Positions 54,631 through 64,000 are shown, numbered from the stretch's first letter. The stretch: DNA of 64,000 nucleotides from Saccharothrix saharensis (GCF_006716745.1 NZ_VFPP01000001.1:6273386-6337385), one strand, 5' to 3'. The notes: generated by a model not told the origin, from the letters alone. Numbers and translations: made by a program.

Positions 54631-54981
54631 GGGCCCAGGGTCGCCTGGCGCACCCGTGGCTACCAGTGGCTTCGGGCTACCTGTGGACAACTCGGAGGCC
54701 TGTGGACAACTCGCGGGCCCGGTTCGTGGTTCTCCGGTCCACCGGCGTACACTCGATCCGCGGCCCGTGTGAGTGCGGGGCGACTTCGCGTGCCAATGCA
54801 GATCCGACCGAGTTTCGGCGTGGTCGAGTCACGGCGTCCGGCGGTCCTGAGGTGAGCTGCCTCCGGTTCGGACGGCGGCAGGGGCACCAGGGCGGCGGTC
54901 CGACCCGGTCCGCCGCGATCAACCGGAACGCGCGCCGGCCCACCGCCAGGCGCGCCTGAACGAAGAGGTGCGAACCCGGCC
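54631..54981. other. Divergent region between the M23 gene and rpsB
   Basis: No gene is supported in these 351 bases. They must hold the promoters of the leftward M23 gene and of rpsB. A pair of DnaA-box-like sequences lies at 54682-54709. The right half (54830-54960) forms the rpsB leader and reads as Arg-rich noise in every frame. Confidence 0.5.
54682..54709 (-). promoter_or_regulatory. Pair of DnaA-box-like sequences upstream of the M23 gene and rpsB
   Basis: TGTGGACAA occurs at 54682-54690 and 54701-54709. It is the exact complement of the DnaA box TTGTCCACA. The two copies start 19 bp apart inside a 14-bp direct repeat (CTGTGGACAACTCG), the same offset as in the pair at 48109-48136, but on the other strand. 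Confidence 0.6.
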
Positions 54982-55848
<867 letters not shown>

Positions 55849-55856
55849 TCCGACGC

Positions 55857-55891
55857 GTGCCGCGCCCACCTCGACGGGGTGGGCGCGGCAC
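55857..55891 (+). terminator. Hairpin between rpsB and tsf
   Basis: GTGCCGCGCCCACC (55857-55870) and GGTGGGCGCGGCAC (55878-55891) form a perfect 14-bp stem with a 7-nt loop. No T-tract follows, and tsf is normally co-transcribed with rpsB, so it is more likely a partial terminator or attenuator than a full stop. Confidence 0.7.
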
Positions 55892-55938
55892 GCGCCCAGA
55901 CACCCGCGCGAATACGCAGAAGGAACGGATTCAGCACG

Positions 55939-56754
55939 ATGGCGAACTACACCGCCGCTGACGTGAAGCGCCTGCGCGAGCTCACCGCCGCAGGCATGAT
56001 GGACTGCAAGAAGGCGCTCGAGGAAGCCGAAGGCGACTTCGACAAGGCGGTCGAGATCCTGCGCATCAAGGGCGCGAAGGACGTCGGCAAGCGCGCCGAG
56101 CGCACGACCTCCAACGGCCTGGTCGTGGCCGAGGACGGCGTGATGATCGAGCTGCGCTGCGAGACGGACTTCGTCGCCAAGAACGCCGACTTCCAGGAGC
56201 TGGCCTCCCGGATCGTCGCGGTCGCCAAGGCCACCCGCCCGGCGGACGTCGACGTCCTCAAGGCCACCGACCTCGACGGCAAGGCCGTCGACGCGGTCGT
56301 CCAGGAGTTCTCCGCCAAGATCGGCGAGAAGCTGGAGCTGGCCAAGGTCGCCGTCTTCGACGGCACCGTGACCACCTACCTGCACCGCCGTGCCGCCGAC
56401 CTGCCGCCCGCCGTCGGCGTGGTGGTCGAGTACACCGGCGACAACGAGGACGCCGCCCGCGGCGCCGCGATGCAGATCGCCGCGATGCGTCCCCGCTACC
56501 TCACCCGTGACGAGGTCCCCGCGGACGTCGTGGCCAACGAGCGCCGCATCGCCGAGGAGACCGCTCGCGAGGAGGGCAAGCCGGAAGCGGCGCTGTCCAA
56601 GATCGTCGAGGGTCGCGTGAACGGCTTCTTCAAGGACGTCGTGCTCCTGGAGCAGGCTTCCGTGACGGAGTCCAAGAAGACCGTCAAGGCTGTCCTGGAC
56701 GAGGCCGGGGTCACCGTGACCCGCTTCGCCCGGTTCGAGGTCGGCCAGGCTTGA
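55939..56754 (+). CDS. tsf: Translation elongation factor Ts
   Basis: EF-Ts exchanges GDP for GTP on EF-Tu. The 271-residue protein has the N-terminal UBA-like block [26 protein letters not shown], followed by [24 protein letters not shown] near residue 66, which is the Tu-binding TDFVA motif. The C-terminal [22 protein letters not shown] block closes it. The start is ATG at 55939; upstream in-frame codons fall in the hairpin. It is followed by a terminator-like stem and pyrH. Confidence 0.98.
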   Translation: MANYTAADVKRLRELTAAGMMDCKKALEEAEGDFDKAVEILRIKGAKDVGKRAERTTSNGLVVAEDGVMIELRCETDFVAKNADFQELASRIVAVAKATRPADVDVLKATDLDGKAVDAVVQEFSAKIGEKLELAKVAVFDGTVTTYLHRRAADLPPAVGVVVEYTGDNEDAARGAAMQIAAMRPRYLTRDEVPADVVANERRIAEETAREEGKPEAALSKIVEGRVNGFFKDVVLLEQASVTESKKTVKAVLDEAGVTVTRFARFEVGQA

Positions 56755-56763
56755 TCCGCGTGA

Positions 56764-56798
56764 GGGCGGGGTTGCGCGCAGGCGTCGCGACCCCGCCC
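56764..56798 (+). terminator. Hairpin between tsf and pyrH
   Basis: GGGCGGGGTTGCG (56764-56776) pairs with CGCGACCCCGCCC (56786-56798), with one mismatch and a 9-nt loop. It lies 9 bp after the tsf stop and 23 bp before pyrH, and ends with TT. It probably terminates the rpsB-tsf transcript. Confidence 0.65.
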
Positions 56799-56821
56799 TT
56801 GCCGTGTCCAGAGGAGCACCT

Positions 56822-57604
56822 GTGAGCGCAGAGGTAGACCACCCGAAAGCGGATCACGCCGACGAGCAGCCCGTCCACGGCTACCGCCGGGTGATGCTCA
56901 AGCTGGGCGGCGAGATGTTCGGCGGCGGCGGTGTCGGCGTCGACCCCGACGTCGTGCAGACCGTCTCCCGCCAGATCGCCGCGGTCGTGCGGACCGGGGT
57001 CCAGGTCGCGGTCGTCATCGGCGGCGGCAACTTCTTCCGCGGCGCGGAGCTGCAGCAGCGCGGCATGGACCGCAGCCGCGCCGACTACATGGGCATGCTC
57101 GGCACCGTCATGAACTGCCTCGCCCTGCAGGACTTCCTGGAGCGCGAGCACGGCATCGAGACCCGCGTGCAGACCGCCATCACGATGGGCCAGATCGCCG
57201 AGTCCTACATCCCCCGCCGGGCCATGCGGCACCTCGACAAGGGGCGCGTGGTGATCTTCGGCGGCGGCGCGGGCATGCCGTACTTCTCCACCGACACGAC
57301 GGCCGCGCAGCGCGCGCTGGAGATCGGGTGCGAGGTCGTGCTGATGGCGAAGGCCGTGGACGGCGTCTACACCGCGGACCCCAAGATCGACCCCGACGCG
57401 CTGATGTTCGACAACATCACCCACCGGGAAGTGCTCGAACGCGGCCTGAACGTCGCGGACGCGACCGCGTTCAGCCTGTGCATGGACAACAACATGCCGA
57501 TCATGGTCTTCAACCTGCTCACCGAGGGGAACATCGCGCGAGCCGTGCGTGGTGAGAAGATCGGCACGCTGGTGAGCACCCCCGGTGGTCGCCCGTCCTT
57601 CTAG
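56822..57604 (+). CDS. pyrH: Uridylate kinase
   Basis: PyrH phosphorylates UMP to UDP; the bacterial enzyme is a hexamer of the amino-acid-kinase fold. The 260-residue protein has [15 protein letters not shown] near residue 21, [15 protein letters not shown] near 62, and [19 protein letters not shown] near 141. The [14 protein letters not shown] region is near 181. An acidic N-terminal tail of about 20 residues is present. The start is GTG 56822, behind GAGGAG. Confidence 0.97.
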   Translation: MSAEVDHPKADHADEQPVHGYRRVMLKLGGEMFGGGGVGVDPDVVQTVSRQIAAVVRTGVQVAVVIGGGNFFRGAELQQRGMDRSRADYMGMLGTVMNCLALQDFLEREHGIETRVQTAITMGQIAESYIPRRAMRHLDKGRVVIFGGGAGMPYFSTDTTAAQRALEIGCEVVLMAKAVDGVYTADPKIDPDALMFDNITHREVLERGLNVADATAFSLCMDNNMPIMVFNLLTEGNIARAVRGEKIGTLVSTPGGRPSF

Positions 57605-57650
57605 ACCTGCTGGGATTCGAGCCGAACTGCGCACACCAAGGGAGTCAGCC

Positions 57651-58208
57651 GTGATCGACGAGACCCTCCTCGACGCCGAGGAGAAGATGGAAAAAGCGGT
57701 GTCCGTGGCGAAGGAGGACCTGGCCGCGGTGCGCACCGGCCGTGCCAACCCCTCGATGTTCTCCCGCATCGTGGTCGAGTACTACGGTTCGCCCACCCCG
57801 CTCAACCAGTTGGCCAGCGTCGCCATCCCGGAAGCGCGCATGGCGGTGATCAAGCCCTACGACGCCAGCCAGCTCAACGCCGTCGAGAAGGCCATCCGCG
57901 ACTCCGACCTGGGCGTGAACCCCAGCAACGACGGCTCGATCATCCGCGTGGTGATCCCCCAGCTGTCCGAGGAGCGCCGCCGGGAGATGGTGAAGGTCGC
58001 CAAGGGCAAGGGCGAGGACGCCAAGGTGTCCGTCCGCAACATCCGCCGCAAGGCCAAGGAAGAGCTGGACCGCCTGGTCAAGGACGGCGAGGTCGGTGAG
58101 GACGAGGGCACCAGGGCCGAAAAGGAACTGGAGAACGTCACGCACCGCTACGTCGCCCAGATCGACGAGCTGGTCAAGCACAAGGAAGCCGAGCTGCTCG
58201 AGGTCTAG
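57651..58208 (+). CDS. frr: Ribosome recycling factor
   Basis: RRF splits post-termination ribosomes together with EF-G. The 185-residue protein starts [34 protein letters not shown] and has the family blocks [49 protein letters not shown], and the hinge [11 protein letters not shown]. Length and order after pyrH are standard. The start is GTG at 57651, 46 bp after pyrH. Confidence 0.98.
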   Translation: MIDETLLDAEEKMEKAVSVAKEDLAAVRTGRANPSMFSRIVVEYYGSPTPLNQLASVAIPEARMAVIKPYDASQLNAVEKAIRDSDLGVNPSNDGSIIRVVIPQLSEERRREMVKVAKGKGEDAKVSVRNIRRKAKEELDRLVKDGEVGEDEGTRAEKELENVTHRYVAQIDELVKHKEAELLEV

Positions 58209-58270
58209 GTGATCACGTCGGGGTCGACGGGTCGGGTCAGCAGTCCGCGCGCTTCGGTCGGTGGACGGCC

Positions 58271-59140
58271 GTGATGGGAGCACAACAGGTGTCAGGCGGC
58301 GGTGACCAGGGCGCGCCGGAGAAGGGCGCGTCACGCGCTGGGCGCAACCTGCCCGCGGCCATCGCCGTGGGCGTCGGCTTGGGCGCGGTCATCCTCGTCG
58401 CGCTGCTGACGGTGCGCGAGCTGTTCGTCGGCGTCGTCGCGATCGCCGTCGCGGTGTCGACGTACGAGCTGGCGGGCGCGTTGCGGCGGGGCGCGGGCAT
58501 CCGCGTCGGCCTGGTGCCCGTGCTGCTGGGCGGTCAGGCCGTGGTGTGGCTGGCCTGGCCGTACGAGCGCGGCGGCGTGCTCGGCGCGTTCGTGGTGACG
58601 ATCCTGGTGTGCCTGATCTGGCGGCTGAAGGACGGCGCGGACGGCTACCTGCGCGACGTCACCGCGTCGATCTTCACGGTCGCCTACGTGGCCGTGTTCG
58701 CGGCCTTCGCGGTGATGCTGGTCGTGCCGGACGACGGTGTGTTCCGCGTCCTGGCGTTCCTGATCGGCGTGGTCCTGTCCGACACCGGCGGCTACGTGGC
58801 CGGCGTGTTGTTCGGCAAGCACCCGATGGCCCCCACCATCAGCCCGAAGAAGTCCTGGGAGGGTTTCGCGGGCTCGATGGTGGCGGGCATGGTCGGCGGC
58901 GCGCTCACCGTCGGCCTGATGCTCGACGGCCACTGGTGGCAGGGCGTGCTGTTCGGCGCGGCCCTCGTCGTCACCGCGACCGCGGGCGACCTGGTCGAGT
59001 CGCTGATCAAGCGCGACCTCGGGATCAAGGACATGGGCACGCTGCTGCCCGGTCACGGCGGCCTGATGGACCGGATGGACTCGCTGCTGCCGTCCGCCGT
59101 GGTCGCCTGGCTGCTGCTGCATGTGTTCGTGCCCGGCTAG
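58271..59140 (+). CDS. cdsA: Phosphatidate cytidylyltransferase
   Basis: CdsA makes CDP-diacylglycerol from phosphatidate and CTP, the precursor of all phospholipids. The 289-residue protein has about eight membrane helices and the full C-terminal family signature LIKRDLGIKDMGTLLPGHGG followed by LMDRMDSLLPS near residue 260. A polar N-terminus of about 25 residues (QQVSGGGDQGAPEKGASRAG) precedes the first helix. The start is GTG 58271 or ATG 58274. Its stop shares the sequence CTAG with the stop of the convergent glyoxalase-like gene. Confidence 0.96.
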   Translation: MMGAQQVSGGGDQGAPEKGASRAGRNLPAAIAVGVGLGAVILVALLTVRELFVGVVAIAVAVSTYELAGALRRGAGIRVGLVPVLLGGQAVVWLAWPYERGGVLGAFVVTILVCLIWRLKDGADGYLRDVTASIFTVAYVAVFAAFAVMLVVPDDGVFRVLAFLIGVVLSDTGGYVAGVLFGKHPMAPTISPKKSWEGFAGSMVAGMVGGALTVGLMLDGHWWQGVLFGAALVVTATAGDLVESLIKRDLGIKDMGTLLPGHGGLMDRMDSLLPSAVVAWLLLHVFVPG

Positions 59141-59955
59141 TCGTCGTACGGGTCGTCCACGCGCGTCTCGGTGGCGTCTTCCTCCGGCAGGGGGGTGGTC
59201 CGGGACGGGTCGATCACGGAGAAGACCGCGCCGGTGTGGTCGGCGACGACCGTGATCCGGCCGAACGGCGTGTCGTACGGCTCCACGGTGACGCGCCCGC
59301 CCAGCTCCAGCACCCGGGTGGCGGCGGAGTCGGTGCCGATCTCCGGTGCGGCGGTGAAGTACACCATCCAGTGCGCGGGGGTGCCCGGCGCGAACGCGCG
59401 GCCCATCCGCTGGCGGCCCAGCACGGTGTGCCCCTGCACGCCCCACAGCGTGTAGTCCACCGCCTGACCGTCACCGATCTGGGTGATCTCATACCCGCAC
59501 AGCTCGCCGAAGAACTCGTCCGCCACCTGCCCGTCACGCGTGTTCAGCTCGGCCCACGCGTACGCGCCGTGGCCGTCCGTGCCGAACACCCAATCGGGTG
59601 GAACGTGCCGGAAGCCGATCACCGCGCCGGTCGGGTCGGCGACCACCGTGACCGTGTCCGAAGGTTCGCCGAGCACCTCGCCTCCCAGCGCGAACGCCTT
59701 CTCGGCGGTGGCGCGGGCGTGGGGCGTGTTGAGGTACAGCGTCCACGCGCTCGGCTGGGCGGCGACCACCACTTCGGCCACCGGCACGCCGTCGACCAGC
59801 GCGATCGCGTTGCCCGGCGCGTCGGCGAAGGTCCAGCCGAACAGCCCCGAGTAGAAGTCGGTCGTGGCCCGGAGGTCCGTGGTCGCGAGGTCGACCCAGC
59901 ACGGCGCGCCGTGGTGGAGCTCGGCCAGGGCGGGAGAATTGGGGACGATCGACAC
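59137..59955 (-). CDS. Double VOC (glyoxalase-like) domain protein
   Basis: This 272-residue protein has two vicinal oxygen chelate domains: about residues 12-125 (GAPCWVDLATTDLRATTDFYSGLFGWTF...) and 137-250 (YAWAELNTRDGQVADEFFGELCGYEI...HWMVYFTAA). Each has the beta-alpha-beta-beta-beta pattern, and both end with VVADPTGAV or VVADHTGAVFSV. The domain is used by glyoxalases, dioxygenases and drug-binding resistance proteins; nothing here fixes the reaction. I chose GTG 59955, 6 nt after GGAGG. It converges on cdsA, and the stops overlap in CTAG. Confidence 0.85.
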   Translation of the reverse strand: MSIVPNSPALAELHHGAPCWVDLATTDLRATTDFYSGLFGWTFADAPGNAIALVDGVPVAEVVVAAQPSAWTLYLNTPHARATAEKAFALGGEVLGEPSDTVTVVADPTGAVIGFRHVPPDWVFGTDGHGAYAWAELNTRDGQVADEFFGELCGYEITQIGDGQAVDYTLWGVQGHTVLGRQRMGRAFAPGTPAHWMVYFTAAPEIGTDSAATRVLELGGRVTVEPYDTPFGRITVVADHTGAVFSVIDPSRTTPLPEEDATETRVDDPYDD

Positions 59956-60010
59956 CACGTACCTCCTGCGAGCCGAGTATTCGATCACGCTACGGCTCTA
60001 GAGTCGTCCC

Positions 60011-60757
60011 GTGAAGGGATTCGTCCGCGCCGCTTTGGCCGCTGTCCGGCCCGTCGACGTCCTGCCGAGCCCGAACATCTGGCACTGGCCCGAGGTCTAC
60101 GAGGTCGAGAACCGCGCCCAGGACGTGGACGGCGCCATCTGGAGCGCGCTGCGGGAGCAGTGCGACTGGACCGGGCGGGACGTGGTCGACGTCGGGTGCG
60201 GCGACGGGTTCCACCTGCCGGTGTTCGCGCGGGAGGCGCGGTCGGTGATCGGCGTCGAACCGCACCCCCCGCTGGTGCAGCGGGCTCGGGCGCGGGTGGC
60301 GGACGTGCCGAACGCCGAGGCGGTGGCCGGACCCGCGCAGCGCCTGCCGCTGCGTGACGCGACCGCGGACCTGGTGCACGCGCGGACGGCGTACTTCTTC
60401 GGCCCGGGCTGCGAGCCGGGCCTGCGCGAGGCGGACCGGGTGCTGCGGCCCGGTGGCGCGCTGGCGATCGTGGACCTCGACGGCCTCGCCGAGCCGTACG
60501 GGCCGTGGCTGTGCGCCGACGAGCCGCGCTACAACCCGGTGGACGTCGAGCGGTTCTTCGCCGACCAGGGGTTCTCGTTGCGCCGCGTGCGCGCGCTGTG
60601 GCGGTTCGAACGCCGTGCGGACCTGGAGGCCGTGTTGCGCATCGAGTTCTCCGAGGGGGTCGCGGAGAAGGCCATCGCACACACACCCGGCCTGTCGTTC
60701 GAGGTCGGCTACCGCGTGCACGTGCGGCGCAAGCCCACCGGCATCGTGCTGCCCTGA
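60011..60757 (+). CDS. SAM-dependent methyltransferase (class I)
   Basis: This 248-residue protein has a class I methyltransferase fold: motif I VVDVGCGDGFHLPVF near residue 60, an acidic residue at the end of strand 2 (VIGVEPHPP), DATADLVHARTAYFFGPG (motif IV), and LREADRVLRPGGALAIVDLDG (motif V/VI). The N-terminus (PSPNIWHWPEVYEVENRAQD) is not typical of a known subfamily. The substrate is unknown. The start is GTG 60011. It lies 24 bp before an aldo/keto reductase gene, which may be in the same unit. Confidence 0.88.
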   Translation: MKGFVRAALAAVRPVDVLPSPNIWHWPEVYEVENRAQDVDGAIWSALREQCDWTGRDVVDVGCGDGFHLPVFAREARSVIGVEPHPPLVQRARARVADVPNAEAVAGPAQRLPLRDATADLVHARTAYFFGPGCEPGLREADRVLRPGGALAIVDLDGLAEPYGPWLCADEPRYNPVDVERFFADQGFSLRRVRALWRFERRADLEAVLRIEFSEGVAEKAIAHTPGLSFEVGYRVHVRRKPTGIVLP

Positions 60758-60781
60758 TAGCGCTCACATAGGATTCGGACC

Positions 60782-61765
60782 GTGGAGAACAGGAACGCGG
60801 TCAGGTTGGGTCGGCAGGTCGGCGTCGTGGGTCTGGGCTGCTGGCAGCTCGGCGCGGACTGGGGCCAGGTCGAGGAGTCTGACGCGCTGGCCGTGCTGCA
60901 CGCGGCCGCCGACACCGGCGTGAACTTCTTCGACACCGCCGACGTCTACGGCGACGGTCGCAGCGAGACGCTGATCGGCGAGTTCCTCCGCGAGCGCGGC
61001 GACGCGGGCATCACGGTGGCCACCAAGATGGGCCGCCGCGTCGACCAGGTGCCGGAGAACTACACCCGCGAGAACTTCCTGGCCTGGAACGACCGGTCGC
61101 GCGCCAACCTCGGCGTGGACACGCTCGACCTGGTCCAGCTGCACTGCCCGCCGACCCCGGTCTACTCGACCGACGAGGTGTTCGACGCGCTCGACGAGAT
61201 GGTCGAGGCCAAGCGGATCGCCGCGTACGGCGTCAGCGTGGAGACCGTCGAGGAGGCGCTGACCGCGATCGCCCGGCCGGGTGTCGCCAGCGTCCAGATC
61301 ATCCTGAACGCGCTGCGGCTCAAGCCGCTGGAGCGGGTGCTGCCCGCGGCGGCGGAAGCGGGCGTGGCGATCATCGCCCGCGTCCCGCTCGCCTCGGGCC
61401 TGCTGTCCGGCAAGTACACGGCGTCGACCACGTTCTCGGCCGACGACCACCGCAACTACAACCGCAACGGTGACGCGTTCGACGTCGGCGAGACGTTCTC
61501 CGGCGTGCCGTTCGAGGTGGGCCTGGAGGCGGTGGAGCGGCTGCGGCCCCACGTGCCCGCCGGCGCCACCATGGCGCAGTTCGCGCTGCGGTGGATCGTG
61601 GACCAGCCCGGTGTCACCGTGGTCATCCCGGGTGCGCGCAACGCCGAGCAGGCGCGGGCCAACTCGGCCGCCGCCGACCTCGCGCCGCTGCCGGCGGAGG
61701 CGCTGGACGAGGTGCGCGCGGTGTACGACTCGCTGATCCGGCCGCTGGTCCACGACCGCTGGTAG
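60782..61765 (+). CDS. Aldo/keto reductase
   Basis: This 327-residue NADPH-dependent oxidoreductase has the aldo/keto reductase TIM barrel. Family marks are LGCWQLGADWG, NFFDTADVYGDGRSETLIGEFL near residue 44 (Asp and Tyr of the catalytic tetrad), VATKMGRR (catalytic Lys) near 80, LDLVQLHCPP (His) near 118, and GVTVVIPGARNAEQ (cofactor binding) near 279. The start is GTG 60782. The substrate is unknown. It converges on the padR gene, with 1 bp between the stops. Confidence 0.92.
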   Translation: MENRNAVRLGRQVGVVGLGCWQLGADWGQVEESDALAVLHAAADTGVNFFDTADVYGDGRSETLIGEFLRERGDAGITVATKMGRRVDQVPENYTRENFLAWNDRSRANLGVDTLDLVQLHCPPTPVYSTDEVFDALDEMVEAKRIAAYGVSVETVEEALTAIARPGVASVQIILNALRLKPLERVLPAAAEAGVAIIARVPLASGLLSGKYTASTTFSADDHRNYNRNGDAFDVGETFSGVPFEVGLEAVERLRPHVPAGATMAQFALRWIVDQPGVTVVIPGARNAEQARANSAAADLAPLPAEALDEVRAVYDSLIRPLVHDRW

Positions 61766-61766
61766 G

Positions 61767-62420
61767 TCACTCCTCCGGGCCGTCCTCCTCGACGTCGAGC
61801 TCGCCGAGGATCGCGTACAGCTTGCGGCGGGCCTCGCCGAGGACTTCGACGGCGCGGGCCTGCTGCTCGCGCGTGCCCGCGTGCGCCATCTGCTGCATGG
61901 CCGCGCCCAGGTGGCGCGCGGCCATGCGCAGCTTCGCGGCGTGCGCGTCGAGGTCGTCGTTGACCTGCTGCCACGGCGGCGCGCCGTCGAGCTTGGCGAC
62001 CTCGTCCCGACCGGTCCCGGTCAGCGTGAACAGCTTCTTGCCGCCCGCCTCCTCGGTGGAGGCGACGAGGCCTTCGTCGGCCAGCAGTTGCAGGGTCGGG
62101 TAGACCGAGCCGGGGCTGGGCCGCCAGAGGCCGTCGGTGCGGCGGCCGATCTCCTGGATCATCTCGTAGCCGTGCATGGGGCGTTCGGCGAGCAGCGTGA
62201 GGACCGCCGCGCGGACGTTGCCCCTGCGCTGCCTGCCGCCGCGCCCCCGACCCCGGCCGTGACCGCCGAAGCCGGGCGGTTCGGGCGGGAGGGGCGGGCC
62301 GGGGAACGGGCCGCCCCGGTCGAAGCCGCCGCCGCCGAACCCCCGTCGTGGGTCGCCGAAGCCGTGCTCGCGGTGGAGCCGGTGGTCGTGGTGCCGGTGT
62401 CCGTGTCCGTGGAAACGCAT
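61767..62420 (-). CDS. PadR-family regulator with His-rich N-terminus
   Basis: This 217-residue regulator has a winged helix typical of PadR (RGNVRAAVLTLLAERPMHGYEMIQEIGRRTDGLWRPSPGSVYPTLQLLADEGLV, cited in part) at about residues 70-125. A dimerisation helix region follows. The first 65 residues are very unusual: a His cluster (HGHGHRHHDHRLHREH) and a Gly/Pro/Arg-rich stretch, which could bind a metal or simply be flexible. I chose ATG 62420, 7 nt after AGGAG; ATG 62426 is too close. It diverges from rlmN, and the intergenic region carries TATCG repeats likely to be its operator. Confidence 0.88.
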   Translation of the reverse strand: MRFHGHGHRHHDHRLHREHGFGDPRRGFGGGGFDRGGPFPGPPLPPEPPGFGGHGRGRGRGGRQRRGNVRAAVLTLLAERPMHGYEMIQEIGRRTDGLWRPSPGSVYPTLQLLADEGLVASTEEAGGKKLFTLTGTGRDEVAKLDGAPPWQQVNDDLDAHAAKLRMAARHLGAAMQQMAHAGTREQQARAVEVLGEARRKLYAILGELDVEEDGPEE

Positions 62421-62434
62421 CGTCATGCTCCTTG

Positions 62435-62478
62435 TATCGATCGGTTGCGACGTGTCGACGATATATCGGAAGCTATCG
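62435..62478. promoter_or_regulatory. Candidate PadR operator region
   Basis: The padR-rlmN divergent region has a local rise in A+T. It holds the perfect palindrome CGATATATCG (62459-62468) and three TATCG repeats at 62435, 62464 and 62474. PadR proteins often bind such A+T-rich palindromes near their own promoter. The assignment is by position only. Confidence 0.35.
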
Positions 62479-62552
62479 CGATGCAACGGTGATGGCGGTC
62501 GCAGCCTGCGTGGTCCTGCGCACTCCGCGCACGTGGGACACTGGAGGGCGCT

Positions 62553-63659
62553 ATGACTGCCCTCCCCCTCGTCTTCGACGCGCCCAAGCGCGGCCTGCCG
62601 CCGCGCCACCTCGCCGACCTCTCCGCCGACCAGCGTCGAGAGGCGGTCGCCGCGCTCGGTGAGAAGCCGTTCCGCGCCGCGCAGTTGTCGAACCACTACT
62701 TCGGCCGGTTGACCGTCGACCCCGACGCGATGACCGACATCCCCGCCGCGGCCCGGGAACGCCTCGTCGGCGACCTGATGCCGCCGTTGTGGACGGAGCT
62801 GCGCAGCGTCGAGGCGGACGGCGGCACGACCCGCAAGACGTTGCTGCGCGCCCATGACGGCACGTTGGTCGAGAGCGTCCTCATGCGCTATCCCGACCGT
62901 GCGACGTTGTGCATCTCGTCGCAGGCGGGCTGCGGCATGGCGTGCCCGTTCTGCGCGACCGGCCAGGGTGGGCTGACCCGGAACCTGTCCACGGCGGAGA
63001 TCGTGGACCAGGTGCGGCGGGGCGCGGTGGCCATGCGCGACGGCGAGCTGCCCGGTGGTCCCGGCCGGCTGTCCAACATCGTGTTCATGGGCATGGGCGA
63101 GCCGCTGGCCAACTACAAGCGCGTGGTCGAGGCGGTGCACCGGATCTGCGACCCTGCGCCGGACGGCCTGGGGATCTCGCAGCGCTCGGTGACCGTGTCG
63201 ACGGTGGGCCTGGTGCCCGCGATCCGCAAGCTGACCGAGGAGAACCTCCAGGTCCGGCTGGCCGTGTCGCTGCACACGCCGGACGACGAGCTGCGGGACA
63301 CGCTGGTGCCGGTCAACACGCGGTGGAAGGTCGCCGAGGTCCTGGAAGCCGCCCGCGGCTACGCCGACCGCACGGGCCGCCGGGTGTCGATCGAGTACGC
63401 CCTGATCCGCGACGTCAACGACCAGCCGTGGCGCGCGGACATGCTGGGCAAGCTGCTGCGCCGCCACCTGGGCCAACTGGTCCACGTCAACGTCATCCCG
63501 CTGAACCCGACGCCGGGCTCGAAGTGGGACGCGTCGCCGAAGCCGGTGGAGCGGGAGTTCGTGCGCCGGGTCAACGACCAGGGCGTCGCGTGCACGGTGC
63601 GTGACACGAGGGGCCAGGAGATCGCCGCGGCCTGCGGCCAGCTCGCCGCCGAGGGCTGA
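62553..63659 (+). CDS. rlmN: 23S rRNA/tRNA (adenine-C2)-methyltransferase RlmN
   Basis: RlmN is a radical-SAM enzyme that methylates C2 of A2503 in 23S rRNA and A37 in some tRNAs. The 368-residue protein has the cluster motif CGMACPFC (Cys127, Cys131, Cys134), [29 protein letters not shown], and [20 protein letters not shown]. The methyl-carrying Cys is near residue 361 in AAACGQL. The locus after cdsA and the sequence fit RlmN rather than the resistance enzyme Cfr. The start is ATG at 62553. Confidence 0.96.
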   Translation: MTALPLVFDAPKRGLPPRHLADLSADQRREAVAALGEKPFRAAQLSNHYFGRLTVDPDAMTDIPAAARERLVGDLMPPLWTELRSVEADGGTTRKTLLRAHDGTLVESVLMRYPDRATLCISSQAGCGMACPFCATGQGGLTRNLSTAEIVDQVRRGAVAMRDGELPGGPGRLSNIVFMGMGEPLANYKRVVEAVHRICDPAPDGLGISQRSVTVSTVGLVPAIRKLTEENLQVRLAVSLHTPDDELRDTLVPVNTRWKVAEVLEAARGYADRTGRRVSIEYALIRDVNDQPWRADMLGKLLRRHLGQLVHVNVIPLNPTPGSKWDASPKPVEREFVRRVNDQGVACTVRDTRGQEIAAACGQLAAEG

Positions 63660-64000
63660 GTTTCCTCGATCGAGTGGTTTCGTGTGCCTGGAAACTTCCT
63701 TCTGGGCGACAACTCTCCTGGTAGTGCCTCTTTCTTCTGACCGGAAAGTGGCCCGTACGGGACGGCGGTGTGGACGCGGTCATTGATCTGCTGCCATCGC
63801 ACGGTGGTGCTCCGGCACAGTCGGCGGTCGGAGCGAAGACGAAGTCGACCCCACGCCGGGTGGAGGACCAGCCGCTACCGCGTTCGGTACTCATCGAACA
63901 GCTTTCCGGCCCGAACCTGCTGGTGCTCGCTCCCTGACTGGCTCGCCGGACGCGGGGACTGCTGCGCGAGCACGACGATGTCGTCTTCACCGGCCGGCGG
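63660..64000. other. Region after rlmN with a weak interrupted frame
   Basis: The first 100 bases hold a perfect CTCGATCGAG palindrome at 63665-63674, possibly part of a terminator. From GTG 63770 a plus-strand frame of 55 codons (DAVIDLLPSHGGAPAQ ... LIEQLSGPNLLVLAP) ends at TGA 63935-63937. The same frame continues openly to the window edge with LARRTRGLLREHDDVVFTGRR, whose third positions are mostly G or C. I do not recognise either part. It may be a decayed gene or the beginning of one cut by the window. Confidence 0.3.

Noticed and set aside
62553-63659. Radical-SAM methyltransferase considered as Cfr-type antibiotic resistance
   Set aside because: The conserved place after cdsA and the overall sequence fit housekeeping RlmN.

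Overview
The window is a roughly 73% G+C chromosomal segment from an actinomycete. Gene order and content point to the order Pseudonocardiales (a Saccharothrix/Lentzea/Actinosynnema-type organism). The evidence is a mycobacteria-like housekeeping backbone (coaD, sepIVA, yceD-rpmF-rnc-mutM, acyP, smc, ftsY, amt-glnK-glnD, ffh, rpsP-khpA-rimM-trmD-rplS-lepB-rnhB, yraN-yifB-dprA-xerC, M23 peptidase, rpsB-tsf-pyrH-frr-cdsA, rlmN) together with a whiG sigma gene of the sporulating type. The genus is inferred, not proven.

Between the backbone blocks sit accessory inserts. At 4.3-9.3 kb there are a MarR regulator, an orphan KdpE-type response regulator, a type II NADH dehydrogenase, an AAC(2')-I-like acetyltransferase and three surface or secreted proteins with Thr/Ser-rich tails. 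At 9.7-10.8 kb lies an ECF sigma/anti-sigma pair. At 14.6-20.7 kb, between smc and ftsY, are an acyltransferase, a P450, a double-GNAT protein and a sodium symporter-anmK pair. At 22.3-30.5 kb, between ftsY and amt, is a urate-degradation cassette: IclR regulator, malate synthase, DUF6986 aldolase, uricase, HIU hydrolase, OHCU decarboxylase, allantoinase and allantoicase. At 40.1-42.4 kb are two CPBP proteases and pxpA. At 59.1-62.4 kb are a glyoxalase-like protein, a methyltransferase, an aldo/keto reductase and a PadR regulator.

The genes connect in several ways. The urate cassette converts urate to allantoate products and glyoxylate, and malate synthase can take up the glyoxylate. The ammonium made by purine breakdown would feed the nitrogen module next door (amt-glnK-glnD), whose leader carries GlnR-like half sites. 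Both divergent promoters of the urate cassette carry a pair of similar 17-bp sites with the same 21-bp offset, consistent with control by the local IclR protein. From 42.5 to 48.0 kb and from 55 to 58 kb the genes serve translation, tRNA modification, secretion and RNA turnover. The block at 48.2-53.6 kb carries DNA-processing genes (yraN, yifB/comM, dprA, xerC) and whiG, and it is bracketed by two pairs of DnaA-box-like sequences that share one spacing.

No rRNA, tRNA, CRISPR array, insertion sequence or prophage was seen. Both ends are cut: the left end lies inside coaD, and the right end shows only a weak, interrupted reading frame.
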